Part shown: positions 47,241 through 59,600 of the stretch, one piece after another | Layout: every line of letters begins with the position of its first letter | Numbering within the stretch: position 1 is the first letter of the stretch | Assembly (NCBI GenBank): GCA_038380795.1 | Contig: CM076268.1 | Span: 19,596,001-19,660,000 of the forward strand | From: Pyrocephalus nanus | Lineage: Eukaryota > Chordata > Aves > Passeriformes > Tyrannidae | Length of the DNA: 64,000 nt | Reading direction: 5' to 3' | Position numbers and translations under genes: made by a program | Notes under the pieces: model-generated | The model's input: only the letters and a program-made list of their open reading frames with translations | The model's database searches: none | Told to the model about the DNA's origin: nothing

Positions 47241-48984
47241 AGGGGAAGGTGCTCTGCTCTGTTACAGCCCTCAGCCCAAATTCAGGCACCCCCATTGGGC
47301 TGTTACCCCTGTACCCTGCCCTCTTCTCATTCTGCCTCTCTGCCATTTGACAAGTCCTCCCTGCAGCCAGGTCTGCACCTGACCCCAGGCCAGCAGTAAG
47401 GTCCCAGGAGCAGAAGCTGCCTCTGGCTCTGCAGGGCTCCTGGACTGGCAGCTCCCAGGCTGAGCCACCTTCTTGTGCTCAGTTCAGCAGGGACTAGAGT
47501 GGCAGTCTTCTTCCCTCCTATTTTTGTGAGGAGCTGGGTTTTCTCTCTCCAGCCCCATTGCTTCTCTCATCTTTGACAGGAGGACAGAAATACAGCCTGT
47601 AGCGTGAAGCAGGATCCCAGTGGGGGTCTGGCATCCCCAGATTTCAAGGCAAATGAAAGTAATCACAGACCCGCTATATATATCTTCACTCTTTCTGGTA
47701 ACAGCAGCCTTTTCCTTGGACACTAGCTGCCCAGTGAACTCTTAGAAATAAGCTTCAAGGCAGGATTTTTGTGCTTTGTGTTCTGTTTGGATGTTAACAA
47801 AATGTTTAATCTCCAGTCAGGATCTTTCACCTGCACCTGTAATACGGAAAACAAGCCCGAGGGCCAGCTGCATGTGGCAGCATGCAGCAGGACAGGTTTC
47901 CTGTAGGATCCTTCCTCACTCCCAGTACTTACCAACAGCTCCACAGCCATGATACATGAACGTAAATGTCTTCCATGCTTTCCAGTGCCAAAACTTGTGG
48001 CACCGTATTGTCCCATTGCTAGGGATGGAACAATGGAAGGAAAAAGTGACTTCACAGTGGTGACACAAGGAATCAGTGCCAGAGGTAGGAGCCGAAGTTT
48101 GCTTTCAGTAGCCCTGCTAAACTCATCCAGGGGGACCACATCCAGGTAACGGGTGTAATAGTGCTGTTGCAGTTCTGCATGCAAATGGCAGCCTGCATCC
48201 AAATCTGAATGTGGTCACCCTTACATCCTGGCTGAGCTGAGCTGCAGAAGTCCTGGGAATAAGGACTGTGGCCAGGGTTTTTCCATACAAACAAGGCCAG
48301 TGTGAAGATAGTACGTACGTCTTTGCCATGGCTTTCCTGTCACCCACCTTGTGTGGTTTCCCTTCCTTTACTCCTGGGACATGCTGACCTTGCCTGATGG
48401 GGATGGGCTAGCTTAACACAGCAGGAGGTCTGTGGGTTCCAGCTTTTAACCAGGCTGCTGCTGATATGAACATCCAGCACAGACGGAATGCATACACTTG
48501 GATAGCAGAAATGTCTGCCCACAATACACAGTGGAGTGTACAGCCCTGCTGACATGGAGGTGACACCGATGTCAGTCTATACTTCCTCAGGGAAAGGCTG
48601 CATGCCATGCAACAAATATAGGCAAATGCCTGCAGCTCCCCAGCTTGCCCTCAAATGACCTGTGCAATGAAATGTTGCTTGTGAGGCTACCTGAAGTAGC
48701 TGAGCCCAATTTTGGTGTTTGCATAAAGTGAAAATGCTTGCACAGGGCTCTGCTATTGGAGCAACCACAGGCTTGAGCATGGCTGGCTCCATCTCCAGGT
48801 GTAAACCAACCCTGCTCTGCTCTTGATGCCAGCTCCTTGCCACTGGCCTCCTGCCCAGAGCAGAGGGGCTCCTGGGCTGGGGGAAGGGAGAGTCTCCCCT
48901 TGGGTCGCTGACAATTTCTCACCATTCTCTCCGTGCCCAGGACTCGCTTTCCCCTTCTCAGATATTAAGTATTCAAACCTCATT
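47241..48984. other. Unique non-coding sequence, nothing recognised
   Basis: Mixed sequence. Open frames (159 codons on minus at 47723-48202 is the longest) have no recognisable domain. No repeat or CpG cluster. Confidence 0.45.
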
Positions 48985-49110
48985 TACATCCTTATTTTTC
49001 AATTTGCTGCCACAGTAGTTTAATTTATTCTATATAATTTCTTTTTCTGAGGGGACATTAATCATTGCCCTGTGCTTTTTGGCGCCTGTGGGATATGTGT
49101 GTGTTTTTTT
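48985..49110. promoter_or_regulatory. CNE candidate
   Basis: AT-rich block with TTTCAATTTG, GTTTAATTTATTC, ATATAATTTC and ATTAATCATTG (49057-49067), ending in TTTTTGGCGCC. No simple repeat inside, although C- and T-runs follow from 49100 onward. Texture resembles conserved non-coding DNA. Confidence 0.36.
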
Positions 49111-49571
49111 TCTAAATCAATAAAATAAAGCAACCTTCCTTCCCTCTACCCACCCCCCCACTCCTTCCCACCCCCAACATACCCCTTTGCTGGAGGAGAG
49201 AAATACCATTTTTCTCACTGTTTTTTTACCCCCATTGTTTCCTTCATTTTCAGCCCAAATAGATTAACTTGTCTTTTTTATTTCTGATGAAATGCTGTGT
49301 GAACAGGGTGTCTGGGAGGGGAGAGCTCCTGGCTGGTGCTGCCCGCTGTGTCACTCGAAGGGCGGGTTTAGGATGATGTCCCTGTTGAACTGCTGAAGTC
49401 CAGAGCCACTGGAAGGGGAAGCTTGGTGTTTCCAAAGCCAGGCCTTGGAAGGAATGAGCCCACTTGTGGGGCAGGGATGACTGGTTGACTGGGGACGATG
49501 CAAAAGCAGCCAGCCTAATGAACTGCAAATATGCAGCCTTGAAGACAGGGCAATGCCTGCCATGACACTCT

Positions 49572-49697
49572 AAAAGAAAAGAAAGAAAATCATGGGGAAG
49601 AAAGAGGAAGAAGAGAGTTTGAAGGAGGAAGAGAGAAAGAAAAGTAAAAAGCAAGAAAAATGAAAGAGAAAATAATTTGGGAAAAAAGAGAAGGACC
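49572..49697. repeat. Purine-rich low-complexity tract (about 125 bases)
   Basis: Nearly pure A/G on the plus strand (gaaag, ggaag and aaag words). Mirror-repeat-like purine tracts of this length can adopt triplex structures. A minus-strand frame of phenylalanine, leucine and serine codons across it is a composition artefact. Confidence 0.85.
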
Positions 49698-49959
49698 AGA
49701 GTGCCCAGAGCTTAATGTCTTTTCCATTTGACTCTAGCTGATTCAAACACAAGAAAAGGTGGTTTGTTCTCCAGGGTTGGCCCAGTGCATAGTTTATGGG
49801 GCACAGGCTGCTCCACCATGGGGTGCATGACACAGCAGCATTGTGGGGGCTTGGGCTGGGACCCCCAGCCTGCTCTGCTGCATGGCACAGGGCTCCCACA
49901 GGGCACAGCATCACAGGCTCCCCTGCCACAGGCTCCAGGTTTTTTGTCCATTATAGCTG

Positions 49960-50060
49960 CTTTCTTTTGTTGTTATGTAATCTCCGATAATGAAAGTCCA
50001 GTTCAGAGAGGATGCTTAATGTGGTATTAGTCACTTGAAATATAAGTGTAAATTACATGC
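49960..50060. promoter_or_regulatory. Weak CNE candidate
   Basis: Short block with TTATGTAATC, a CpG-containing TCCGATAATG, GATGCTTAATG and GTAAATTACATG. No repeat and no frame. Texture only. Confidence 0.32.
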
Positions 50061-51033
50061 CTGCAGCTAGAAAAAAATGGTTACAGCAGAAAACATCCCT
50101 CTTTAGTAGCATACTATAATCAAGAGACCTGATCAAAAAAAGAATTTTGATGAACCAGTATTCCATTGGAAAATGCAGAATCCTCCTAACTGAACCATTT
50201 TCCGTAAATGTTAAATGTTGACTGGAATTTTTGGCAGAAGTTTGAACTGACCCAAAATGCAACAAATTATTTGGTTTTGCTTTTCTCATTATATTTATAA
50301 GCTATTTTGTGTTTTTAGTGCTATCAAAACAGAAACTTTATTTTCATGCTTCTGCATTGAATTTTCTTTAGAATTAACATTCTGTTCTACCCCATTCTGT
50401 CTTCCTCATTTTTCATTTCACTTCATGATGAAAATAAATGTAGAAATAACAGAATTTCCTGTAGGCTGGAATTTCTTTATTTCCAGCCGTTTCTAGAGAC
50501 CAGCAGTGTTAGAAGGTAATGGAACATTTTCCCCAACATTATGACAAGGCAGAAGGTGTTATTTGGAAAATATTTATCTCTATCAAAAAGCGTATAGTTA
50601 TTGTAGAGCAGACAAAGTTATGGGCCATCTGCAAAAAAACAGGGTTGGACACTGGGTGTTTGTGTACATTGATGTCCAGAGCCATCCATGCAGTGAAGGG
50701 AAATGCCAGGCAAGTCTATGGTCCCAGTCACATAATTTGGTAAAATGCAATCAATGATGCCAATGGAAGGAGCAGAGAGACTGCAAACCTCATCCTCTGC
50801 CAGCATAGGCTTTGCTGACTAAAATGCATAACTTTCTGGGAGTTGTGTCTCTACTACTCGTTTGATGCTAGTGTTTTTCTGCTAATGTCTATCATGTATT
50901 TGGAAGGTTTTCATGGGGAACATTGAGATGTTTTGGGTGTATAACAGAGAAAAAATGAAGTCACTCTTGGCTTGCAAGAAGCATGAGCTCCATCACCCTG
51001 CCATGAGCAAGCCTGCACTAAAGACCATCACAA
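50061..51033. other. Unique AT-rich sequence, nothing recognised
   Basis: AT-rich sequence, especially 50250-50500, without CpG retention or clear motif clustering. Short open frames only. Confidence 0.42.
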
Positions 51034-51089
51034 CAACTCTAGAACTCCCATTTGTTTCACAGCAACTCTAGAATTCCCATTTGTTTCAC
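51034..51089. repeat. Tandem duplication, 29-bp period
   Basis: A 27-base word starting caactctagaa at 51034 recurs at 51063 with a single C/T difference. Two copies only, so a recent local duplication rather than a satellite. Confidence 0.9.
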
Positions 51090-52330
51090 TGAGGTCTAGG
51101 TTCAGTTTGGCAGTGTGACATCAGGGATGGGCACCCTCTGACTAAGGTTTGCACCAGCCACCTTGAAACCCTCTAGGCCCGTGGGTGGCACAGACAGAAC
51201 ATGTGAGCTGGTTTCTGCTGTGTGTGTGATGGCTCCAGTCAGAACTGCAGTTCCCTCCTGGAGGTGATGCTGAAAGAGCAGCTTGTAAATGACAGCAAGC
51301 TTGACCTCAGCTCTCCTGTGTCCTGTGCACCCTGGGAGAGTGAGTGTTTCCAGTCATGGACCATGAACTTGCAAAACTGATGTAGTCCTGTTCCTGCAGT
51401 TTGATTTGGGCTCAGCTCTCTGTCATCCAGACTTGAAGCAGACCTCTTGCACGACACCCTCCCCAAGCACTGCAGCATGCCTCAGCCAGGGTGGACACAG
51501 CGTTCTGGGCACTTGTTCCTCTAAAGAAGGAACTCCTGGAGTTCGGCACTTGCATCTGTGTTGCAAGCATTTTCTGTGCCTTTGTAGCTGTGCTTACGTT
51601 TCTTGCCAGTGCCTCAGGGAGCACTCTGTGAAGCTGAAATAATGTAAGATCTGTTCTGCTCAGGGTGTTTCACTCCCTGGATGGTAGGAATACTACAAGA
51701 AGACCAGATCTTGCAGTATTTCAGTCCCATAAGTGGCTCCTTGAGGCAAAAAAAGACCCGTGAAGAAGAAACACAAATACAAATACCAAGATATTTGGTT
51801 TCCCAGTGTGATCTTTCCTCCTCTTCTGCTGTTCACGTACTCACTGGTACCAATGCAAAAAATAATATAAAATGAAAAGAACCACCCCACTCACAAACCA
51901 ACTATATGTGAAGTGTAAAGGGTATGGCTTATGATTTCATAAAATATTTTCACATATGTATACAGTACAGGTATAGATGGAGCAAAAAAAAAAATCTGCA
52001 CTTTAAACAAAATTTGTCTATGATTCTGCCATCAGATATGTGCAGACTGGGGCCTGACTGCTTGATCTCATAGACAAAAGGCCACTCCATGTGTGTTCAT
52101 ACATAGAACCGCCATGGAGCATCTCCATGTGTGCTGTGAACCGCAGCCATGAGCATGGCAAAATCAGACCGAAGCAACCCCAACAACTCGTGAATTTGGA
52201 CACGTACATGTTGGAGCATGTCTTGCAAAATGTGCATAGGGGCATAATGAAATGTGCAGTAATTATGATATACAGGACACATGAGTCAGAAATCATATGC
52301 CCACGTGTGTGCTGCTGAGTGGAGGAGGGA
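51090..52330. other. Unique non-coding sequence, nothing recognised
   Basis: No gene, transposon or CpG cluster recognised. Short A-rich runs near 51986-51996. Confidence 0.45.
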
Positions 52331-52334
52331 GCAG

Positions 52335-52350
52335 CCAGCAGGGGTGCTGG
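52335..52350. promoter_or_regulatory. CTCF-like core / palindrome
   Basis: CCAGCAGGGGTGCTGG resembles the CTCF core CCASYAGRGGGC with one mismatch. It is also a perfect CCAGCA/TGCTGG inverted repeat around GGGG. Motif match alone is weak evidence of occupancy. Confidence 0.22.
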
Positions 52351-55300
52351 AGGCCAAGATTTGCAAAGCTAGTTAATGCAAACTTCAGAATTTACAGATT
52401 TTATGAGAAAAAAAAAACCTACCTTGTTGCCTCCTGTTCTACCCTGAAGCTGTGACAACTCAGGTGCATTTGACCTACAGACAGTTGCCACTAGGTCAGC
52501 CGTGGGGTACGAGGTAAACCCAAATCACACGGTTCTCAGTACTCTGAGGGTTTTTTTTTCTGGAATGTGCTTCCACGTGCCAGTATGGTCAGACCAAAGC
52601 ACAAGAGGGACTTTGAGGCAGGAAAGGTACAACACTGTATCTGGGAAACAGTTCTTCCATGGACATTTCTGAGAAAATGAGTGCTTGCTCAGAGACAGGG
52701 AGGGGCAGGACCTTCAATGAAAAGTAAAGAATGGTGGAAAGTGCTGGAGAAATGGAGAGCCTTCTTTGGAAAACCCACATATTCCAGCCAAAACTTCTAT
52801 TCAGACGGTTGGCTGTCTTTTTGCCTGCCAGTTTAGCATGCAGAACAACTGTGATGAGTTTTAGGGTACCATTTTCTAGCCAGGTTCATTCCTGGCTGTG
52901 CTTCACTTTCATTTATTCTTTGTAATTTGTTCTTCTCTTCTTTGAAACATTTTAATTACCTAATCAGTTTGCAGACTCAGCAGCACGTGATGCAGCAGTC
53001 TCTTTCACACACATGCAGGCCCTCCTCCTCAAGCATGTAACTGTGAGTGACTGAGGTAAGCAGTGGACATCTCCACTAAGCCATGGAGGCAACGAGCAGA
53101 CTCACAGTCTGAGAAGGCAGTGGTCCCTATGCAGAAATCAGACAAGTTATGGATCGGGCACAGCTGAAGTGTGGAGCTGATTTGTGTGATGGTGATGGTA
53201 CACTGAGCAGTGGGGCACAGCTGTCCTAGGCTGAGGAGAGCTGCATGTCCTGGGACAGGAGTCAGGCTTCACCTGAACAGGGCTGAATAAGATGCCCTGG
53301 CATCTTGGTGCCTCCTTGCAGCTGGAATAGGCAGTGTGGATGCATAGATGTCGTTCTGGAAGGAGATGGGACTCTGATAGAGATGCCCCATGCCAGTCTG
53401 TGATAGGGATTTGAACTTCACAGGATGACTGCATTGGTGGGGCATAACCCTCTATTTGCACAGGGCTGCGTGGTGCAAGCAGTGATGCTTGCTGCTGCTG
53501 TCCAGAGACAACCTTGGAAATTTCCTGGAATTCTAGGGCCAGAGCCAGCCCCTGCTCTGGGGAAGGAGGATACTGCGTCTCAGTCCATAAAGTCCCCAGA
53601 ATGGGAGAAAGGGGCGAGAGACACACAAAGTCAGTAGTAAAAAGAAATGAAAGTCGGCAGCTTGCCACAGCGGAGTGCAGACTCTGCAGAGCTGCCTCTT
53701 TTATTGGCGCCCAGACTGGAGGGAGGTTTATGCTCTTAAACAAGCCAAATTGGAAATGGAGTGCAGGCCATAGCCTGCAAGCAGGCTGCTGCCCCGGTGC
53801 CAGGAAGGGTGTGCAGCCTGAAATCCCTTCCTTTCCCTCACCTTTCTCTTCTCCATACATCCTCCATTTTACCCCTCCTTCACTGCCCCCCTTCACCTCT
53901 CAAAGCCTTCCCCTTCCCATGGCTGGGCTTGCCCCTTGGTGCTGACTTCCTCAACAGCTCCTGCCATCAGCTAATACTGAGAACCCCTATAGGTGGTGGG
54001 AACGGAGCCGGTTTGCTCAAGGGCAGCCAGTTTGGGAGGCCCTGTGAGGGTGGGAGAAGGTATCTGTGGCCCTTTCTTTCTACTGCTTTTCTGCTAAGTA
54101 TAGAGGAGCGATTTGCATTACAGTGACAGTGAGCTGCAGGTCTGTCCTCAGGTTTCTTGTCATCCTGCTGTTAGGAGAGGAAGTGGGGAAGACATGGAAG
54201 AATCAGAGCAAACAGCAGATGTGAAGGAGAAGGCATAAAGAGGGGACCTATTGCCCAATGACCTGGCACATAATCTAGCATGGCATGTTCTGGGGAACAG
54301 TTGAATGCCAGATATGACATGAAAATATTTTGCTCATTAATGCAAAGCTTAAAGTCATAAAGGAGTAGGGTGGGGAGAACTGGGTGTTCATTCCTCAGCA
54401 AGTTCCCTGAGTCTGTGTTGAACAGGACATGGAGACGGCTGTGATGCTCCAGGATCCAGTTCCGACAAACTGAGTCTGTTCTGTGACATCCAGGTATGTC
54501 AGTAAAAGAGCACTAGAGATTCAAGGTGAGAGATCACCAGCTACTCTTGGGACCTTAGCTCTCTTCTGTTCTCCAGATGATTTTTTTTTCCATGTCATTT
54601 CATTTATCCAATGCCTCAGTTTGCTGCCTGCAAAAAGCCCAAAGGGATTATGACATCTGTTGTCACATTAAAACGTGATCTTGACTATGAAGAGGTCAGG
54701 TACCATGGTGGGAGCTTTTACAGTCTGAAATACCGGTCTCATCCCATGGGGTGCTCTACAGCATTGCTTCATCTGATGGGAAAAGGTCCTGATTGAGTCA
54801 GCTTGGTGCTCACAGAGTGTCTTACAGCCGGTATGCAGGGAAATTGTTTGCTCTCTTTCTTTCCTACAGTTTTGGCTGTCAAAGCAAAAACACATAATAA
54901 AGTAAAGAGAGTTTTAATGACAATCTGCTGGCATGTTTAATATTCCAGCTTGAGGAATGATCCAGTTATGTACTGGAGCCAAGGGAAAGGATGTTCTTAC
55001 TTCCAGTGGACACTGAATCAGTGCATTTGCAAAGAGGAGCAAACATCACAAAGGACGGAGCTGGCTGCTCATCATCGACCCACAAAACAAAGCTGTTGCT
55101 CCAACAGCTTTAGATTCAGGGCTTGCTCTCCTGTAGTCACTGTGTCATACAAATCCATGATGAAGGGAGCACCTGGGTGCTCTATGCAGCCTTAATGAGT
55201 ATTTTTCACCCCTACTCAGTAAGTTTCTCTTCTGCTCAGGGAAAGGTGTGGGAAGTTTTTTGTACAAACTTTGACACTTCCCAATTCAGGTCTGAGAGAT

Positions 55301-56407
55301 TCAGATGTGTGCTTTTGCTGCACTTTTTTGTGGCTGAGATTCTCACCACATCTGCTGGATTTATGGCCCCAAATTGGCTCTGTCATGCAGCAATGCTTCA
55401 TGTGCACACAATTATTTGGACAACTCTCATTGTTTCAGAAGCAGACTAGCCTGTGTGGCTCCACTGACATTACCTACTCTGCCAGGCAGGTGGCTGCAGA
55501 GAAAACAGCTTATTTATACAGTGCATTGGAATGCCAGAAGGGGATTCTTGATAGCAAAGATGATGAGAGACCTCTGGATACCAGGACCAGTTGCCCTTTT
55601 CAGCCTCAGTTGGCAGGAGAATCTAGTCTGCTCCTGCCATCAAATCAACACCACGTCTGCCTGTGGTGGAGCTGTATTTTGAGCTGATGGTGGGTTGAAT
55701 CCATCGTACTTGTAGGGATTCCACTGCTTCTAAATATAGAAGATGAGGCAGAAAATTTAGATAAAGGAGTAAGAGTAGTAATAACAACACAGAATTCAAG
55801 TAGAGCTTCTCCAGCACAGAAGCTGCTGGTGGGGCAGACCTGGAGACCTCTGGCAGCTAAAAACTTACTGACTGGTTGGAGAAAGGAAAGATCAGCTGTG
55901 GGGGCAATATCAAGTGAGCATCTGCTGTCTTCATACATGTGCCAAAAATGTCTAAGAAAGCTGGAAAGAAAGAGTCTAGATTGTGATGCCAATGAAAGGG
56001 TATTTACAAGTTTCAAGGACCCCTCTCTTCCACTGTAAGACAAAACTAAGCATCTACTTTTCCCCAGGTGTTTACATCAGACTCTCTTCTTTTCAGGGGC
56101 CAGACAGTCTGCTGTAAATCAGCGTGGCCTTGCTCCCTGCAGTAGATGTGACACCCTGTGCTAAGGATGCAGTCCAGCAGATCACGATGATTCCTTTCTC
56201 TCCTAATTGAGCAGGTGGTAGCAACCTGGTATTTCAGGCGTGCTATCTCCATTCCCAACCACAGCTGAACTCCTGATGCAAGGAGACTTTACAAGACCCA
56301 TGAGAGATGCCAAAGGCTGACCCTTTCTGTCATTGTGAGGGAGGAACTTTCTGGTTACCTCTAAGCAAAAAGGACAAAGCATAGTAAGATATAGTTAATA
56401 AAATAAA
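52351..56407. other. Unique non-coding sequence
   Basis: Contains the longest open frame in the window (249 codons, minus, 53147-53896). It has no recognisable domain, faces plus-strand open frames, and is partly pyrimidine-rich low-complexity DNA (53815-53915). A small TTTTAATTACCTAATCAG patch at 52950-52967 and a pyrimidine tract ending in ACAG at 54847-54870 were noted but not called. Confidence 0.42.
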
Positions 56408-56412
56408 ACACA

Positions 56413-56447
<35 letters not shown>

Positions 56448-56450
56448 AAA
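56408..56450. repeat. (AC)9 followed by A25
   Basis: Compound microsatellite of nine AC units (56408-56425) then 25 A (56426-56450). Likely length-variable. Confidence 0.94.
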
Positions 56451-56459
56451 GGAAAAGAG

Positions 56460-56680
56460 GCCAATGCACAGGAAGGTAATGTGTTCATTTGAATAATGGG
56501 CAAAATCAAATTAATTCTACATTAAATAGTTCTGAATAAAGGGTTTAAGTCAGCAGTTTCAAACTTGTTTTCCTTAATTACTTTCCGTGTTTAATGTCAT
56601 TAAGAAGATTAAAAATTCATTAACAAGAGTAGTAAAGTGGCAAATCAGTAAAGCTATCACTCCAGGTTAAAAACTACGCT
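56460..56680. promoter_or_regulatory. CNE candidate
   Basis: AT-rich block directly after the microsatellite, dense in TAAT/ATTA cores (AAATTAATTC, CCTTAATTAC, GTCATTAAG, CATTAACAAG) with few CpGs (ttccgtg, tacgct). No homopolymer inside. The dense homeodomain-type cores favour regulatory DNA, but AT-richness alone raises their chance frequency. Confidence 0.38.
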
Positions 56681-59600
56681 GAGGTTGACACTTTGTACAC
56701 TTCCACAGGCGTTGTGTGGAACGCTCCTGGGGAGCTGGGGTGGCTGGGGGGAGTCCTGCCAGCCTCCTCCTCCTAGGCCAGCCAGGGTGGCAGCCAAAGG
56801 GCCAGCCTTGGCTGGATGTGGCACCCACTTTAACCATTAACTGAGCAAGACAGAAGGCAGCATTTAGCAGAAGGGCAGCACGGACTATGAAAAGTGCAGC
56901 AGTATAACCCTCGAATATGGCAAGCATCAGAAACAGACTCAACCATGGAGAATGGCAGGTATTATAGAGCACTAAGGCGTGTTAAGGCAATCCAACTGCT
57001 TGATTGGCCTCATGTCCTGAGCCCTCATAGTGTGAAGACTCAGAGGGCACTGAGTACCCGGGAACAACTGAGCTGCACCAGGCTGGTCTGTGGGGATCAG
57101 GCAGGATGGGGAGAGAGATTTGGGGTATTTTTTCCTCCTTTAGCCCTACAGGGTGCAAATATTCCTGGTCCCTCGAAGTAAGTACACAGTTTGGAAGCAG
57201 AGCAAGGTTGCTTGTTTAGGCGATGCAACCAAAGCCCACAGCTCCATCAGCCTTGGGAAACTGCCCATTGCTGCACTCCCAAAGAGCCTTGGGGTGCCAG
57301 ATGACCCACGGATCCCAGCCCATCCCAGGCAAGAGATCATCTCCAGCCAACAGCTCTGATTTAGATGAGCCAAGCAGGTTAAAGGAAGCCACTGGAGACA
57401 GGAGCCCCAGATCACACAGCAGGGCTGTGGTGGGGACAGAAAGCATGCTTTGATCTCTCCCTAATTCAGTGCAGCAGTTAGCTGCTGTTAGCCCACAGCA
57501 GCACTGCAAAACTGGCAATGCTGGCCTGGCAAGACCAGCTCCCAGGAGTCACAACATCAGCTGTTTTAAAATGGCCTTCTTGTATCAATTTTATTTTCTA
57601 TTTCTTGAGTTCTTTTAGAGTTTTTTATTTATCTTTTATCTTAGCAGAGCTCCATTCCAGCAGACAGGAGCTCAGGGCAATGCTTGGTCTGCCTGCAGCC
57701 CCACACTTGCATCACGGTGGCTCCTGCCACGTATTTGGGCATTATGTCCCATCTCTGCAACATGGAACACACAGTGCAAAGGTTTTGGTCTCTTGGGTTT
57801 TGAGGTGCAAAAGCTGGGGATTACAGAGCTGTATTTGGGAATGGAGAGGGAATTAAAAAGCCAGAAAGTTGTGGAAGCACACGGCAGAGAGCATCATCCT
57901 TGCTGCCCTGGCATCTGGTAAAGCACACAACTGACACCAGTGCTCTGCACAGTTTTAGTGCCTGTCACTAAGGAACTGGTTCCTATATGAGACTTCCCAG
58001 ACCCAGAGAGCATATCCCCAGTTATTAGGTGAAGAAGCTGAGGCACAAGAGAGTGACTGATACACACTGCTCAATGCCATGGAGAAAACTGGAAGTAACA
58101 TCTTTCTGCTCTAGCTTCCATGTGCTTTTTGGCAACCCAGGTTTCAGTAGCATCATCGTCCTTTGGAAAATAGCAGAGTCCACTTGGAAAAAAACAGTAT
58201 TTGAGGTCTGAAGCTGTAAGAAGTAACACAGGCAGTAAACAGAATAAAAAAAGGACAAATCTTTGGACACAGAAGCATCATTACAGCAAGGGATGAACAT
58301 GAGGTCCTAAGACAGTCAGCAGGTGGGTACAGGAGTAGCCTTGGATGAAGGCAATGGAAAGCCTTTTACGTCATGCACCAAGCACTTTTGCTTACCCCCA
58401 CAGAGCTCCTGGGACCTGCCTCCCTCTCACCAGACCCCTGCCAGACCCCTGCTGTGACACAAAAGCAAATCCCAAATTGTGCTGTGTTTGCATGTATTTC
58501 TTAAGAGGCTCTGATCAGCCAAACCTGGGCAAGAAGGATCTGTGAGTTGCCTAGTGGCTGGATTTCCTTCTTAATTTTGCTTAGCAGAAAACACAGGGAT
58601 TTGACTTCTTTCTGCTCAGTTTTGGAATGGAAATGTTTTTGTCTTCAGTTTCCAAATTTTCCTGAGATCAGGAAGTCAGAGTCCTGCTCTGATGATCAGT
58701 GAAACAGAAAAACACATTTCCCCCCTATTTTTCCCCAGCTTTGATGAGGAGCTCCCATCTGGAGGGCCACACGTTTCTCCCGCTGCTCCCTCCCAGCCAC
58801 TGCGGGATCAAGCAAAAGCCCATTCTCACCACATCTCTTTGTTCCCGGGAAAGTCACAGCAGCCCTGTTTTGGGAGCAGGTGGGAGGAGGGAAAGACCTT
58901 TTTATTTATTTTTTTGCCCTCCCCTTTTATTCTTTTGCAAGCTTTAATTATCGAAGGACTGAATTTGAGCTGTTCCTGTCTTCTTCCTTCCTTCCCGGAC
59001 AGCATTTCTAACAAAGGCCTGTGGTTTGAGTTTGAGGAGGTATTTTTTTTTTCCGTTTTCTTTTCCCCTTCAGAGATCTAAGGCCTGTAATGAGATACCA
59101 ACACCCTCTCCTTCCTACAGCCCCCAAAACAAACCCTCCGCCCTGCTAAACCCTCCCTCTGCAAAGGCCCCACCATCCCCTCCCCACACTCCCAGGGGAG
59201 GGAGGGCACCCGATACCAGTGCAAGGGATGGCTGCTGGCCCTTGCAGTCCATCCTGGGATCTGAACATTATAGAGTTACAAGGGAGAGCAGCTTGCAAAC
59301 TGCCTCCGCTTTGATGAAGCAACATTTCATTATCTCCCTCTCCCCCAAGTCCTTCCCCAGTGAAAAAGATCTTCTATTGTCTAGGCTAATTTATTTGTCT
59401 CTTTTGCTTAATCCCCTAACCTGTGTGCAAAACTCTGTGGTCACATTGCTCTATCACCCATTTCTCCCACTCTTCTCCCAGTGCCCTGAAATGCAAGGGC
59501 AGGAAGTGTCTGGATGTCCTTTATGTTCCCTGGGCTCCAGGGATAAATCCTGGGATGTGAAGCCAGAGGGACTTGAAGCATGCAGCACCCACAGCCCTCA

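Noticed and set aside
53147..53896. Longest open frame in the window (249 codons, minus strand)
   Set aside because: The translation shows no recognisable domain, is rich in P, S, C and W, overlaps open frames on the opposite strand, and part of it is a pyrimidine-rich low-complexity tract. No splice or promoter context supports it.
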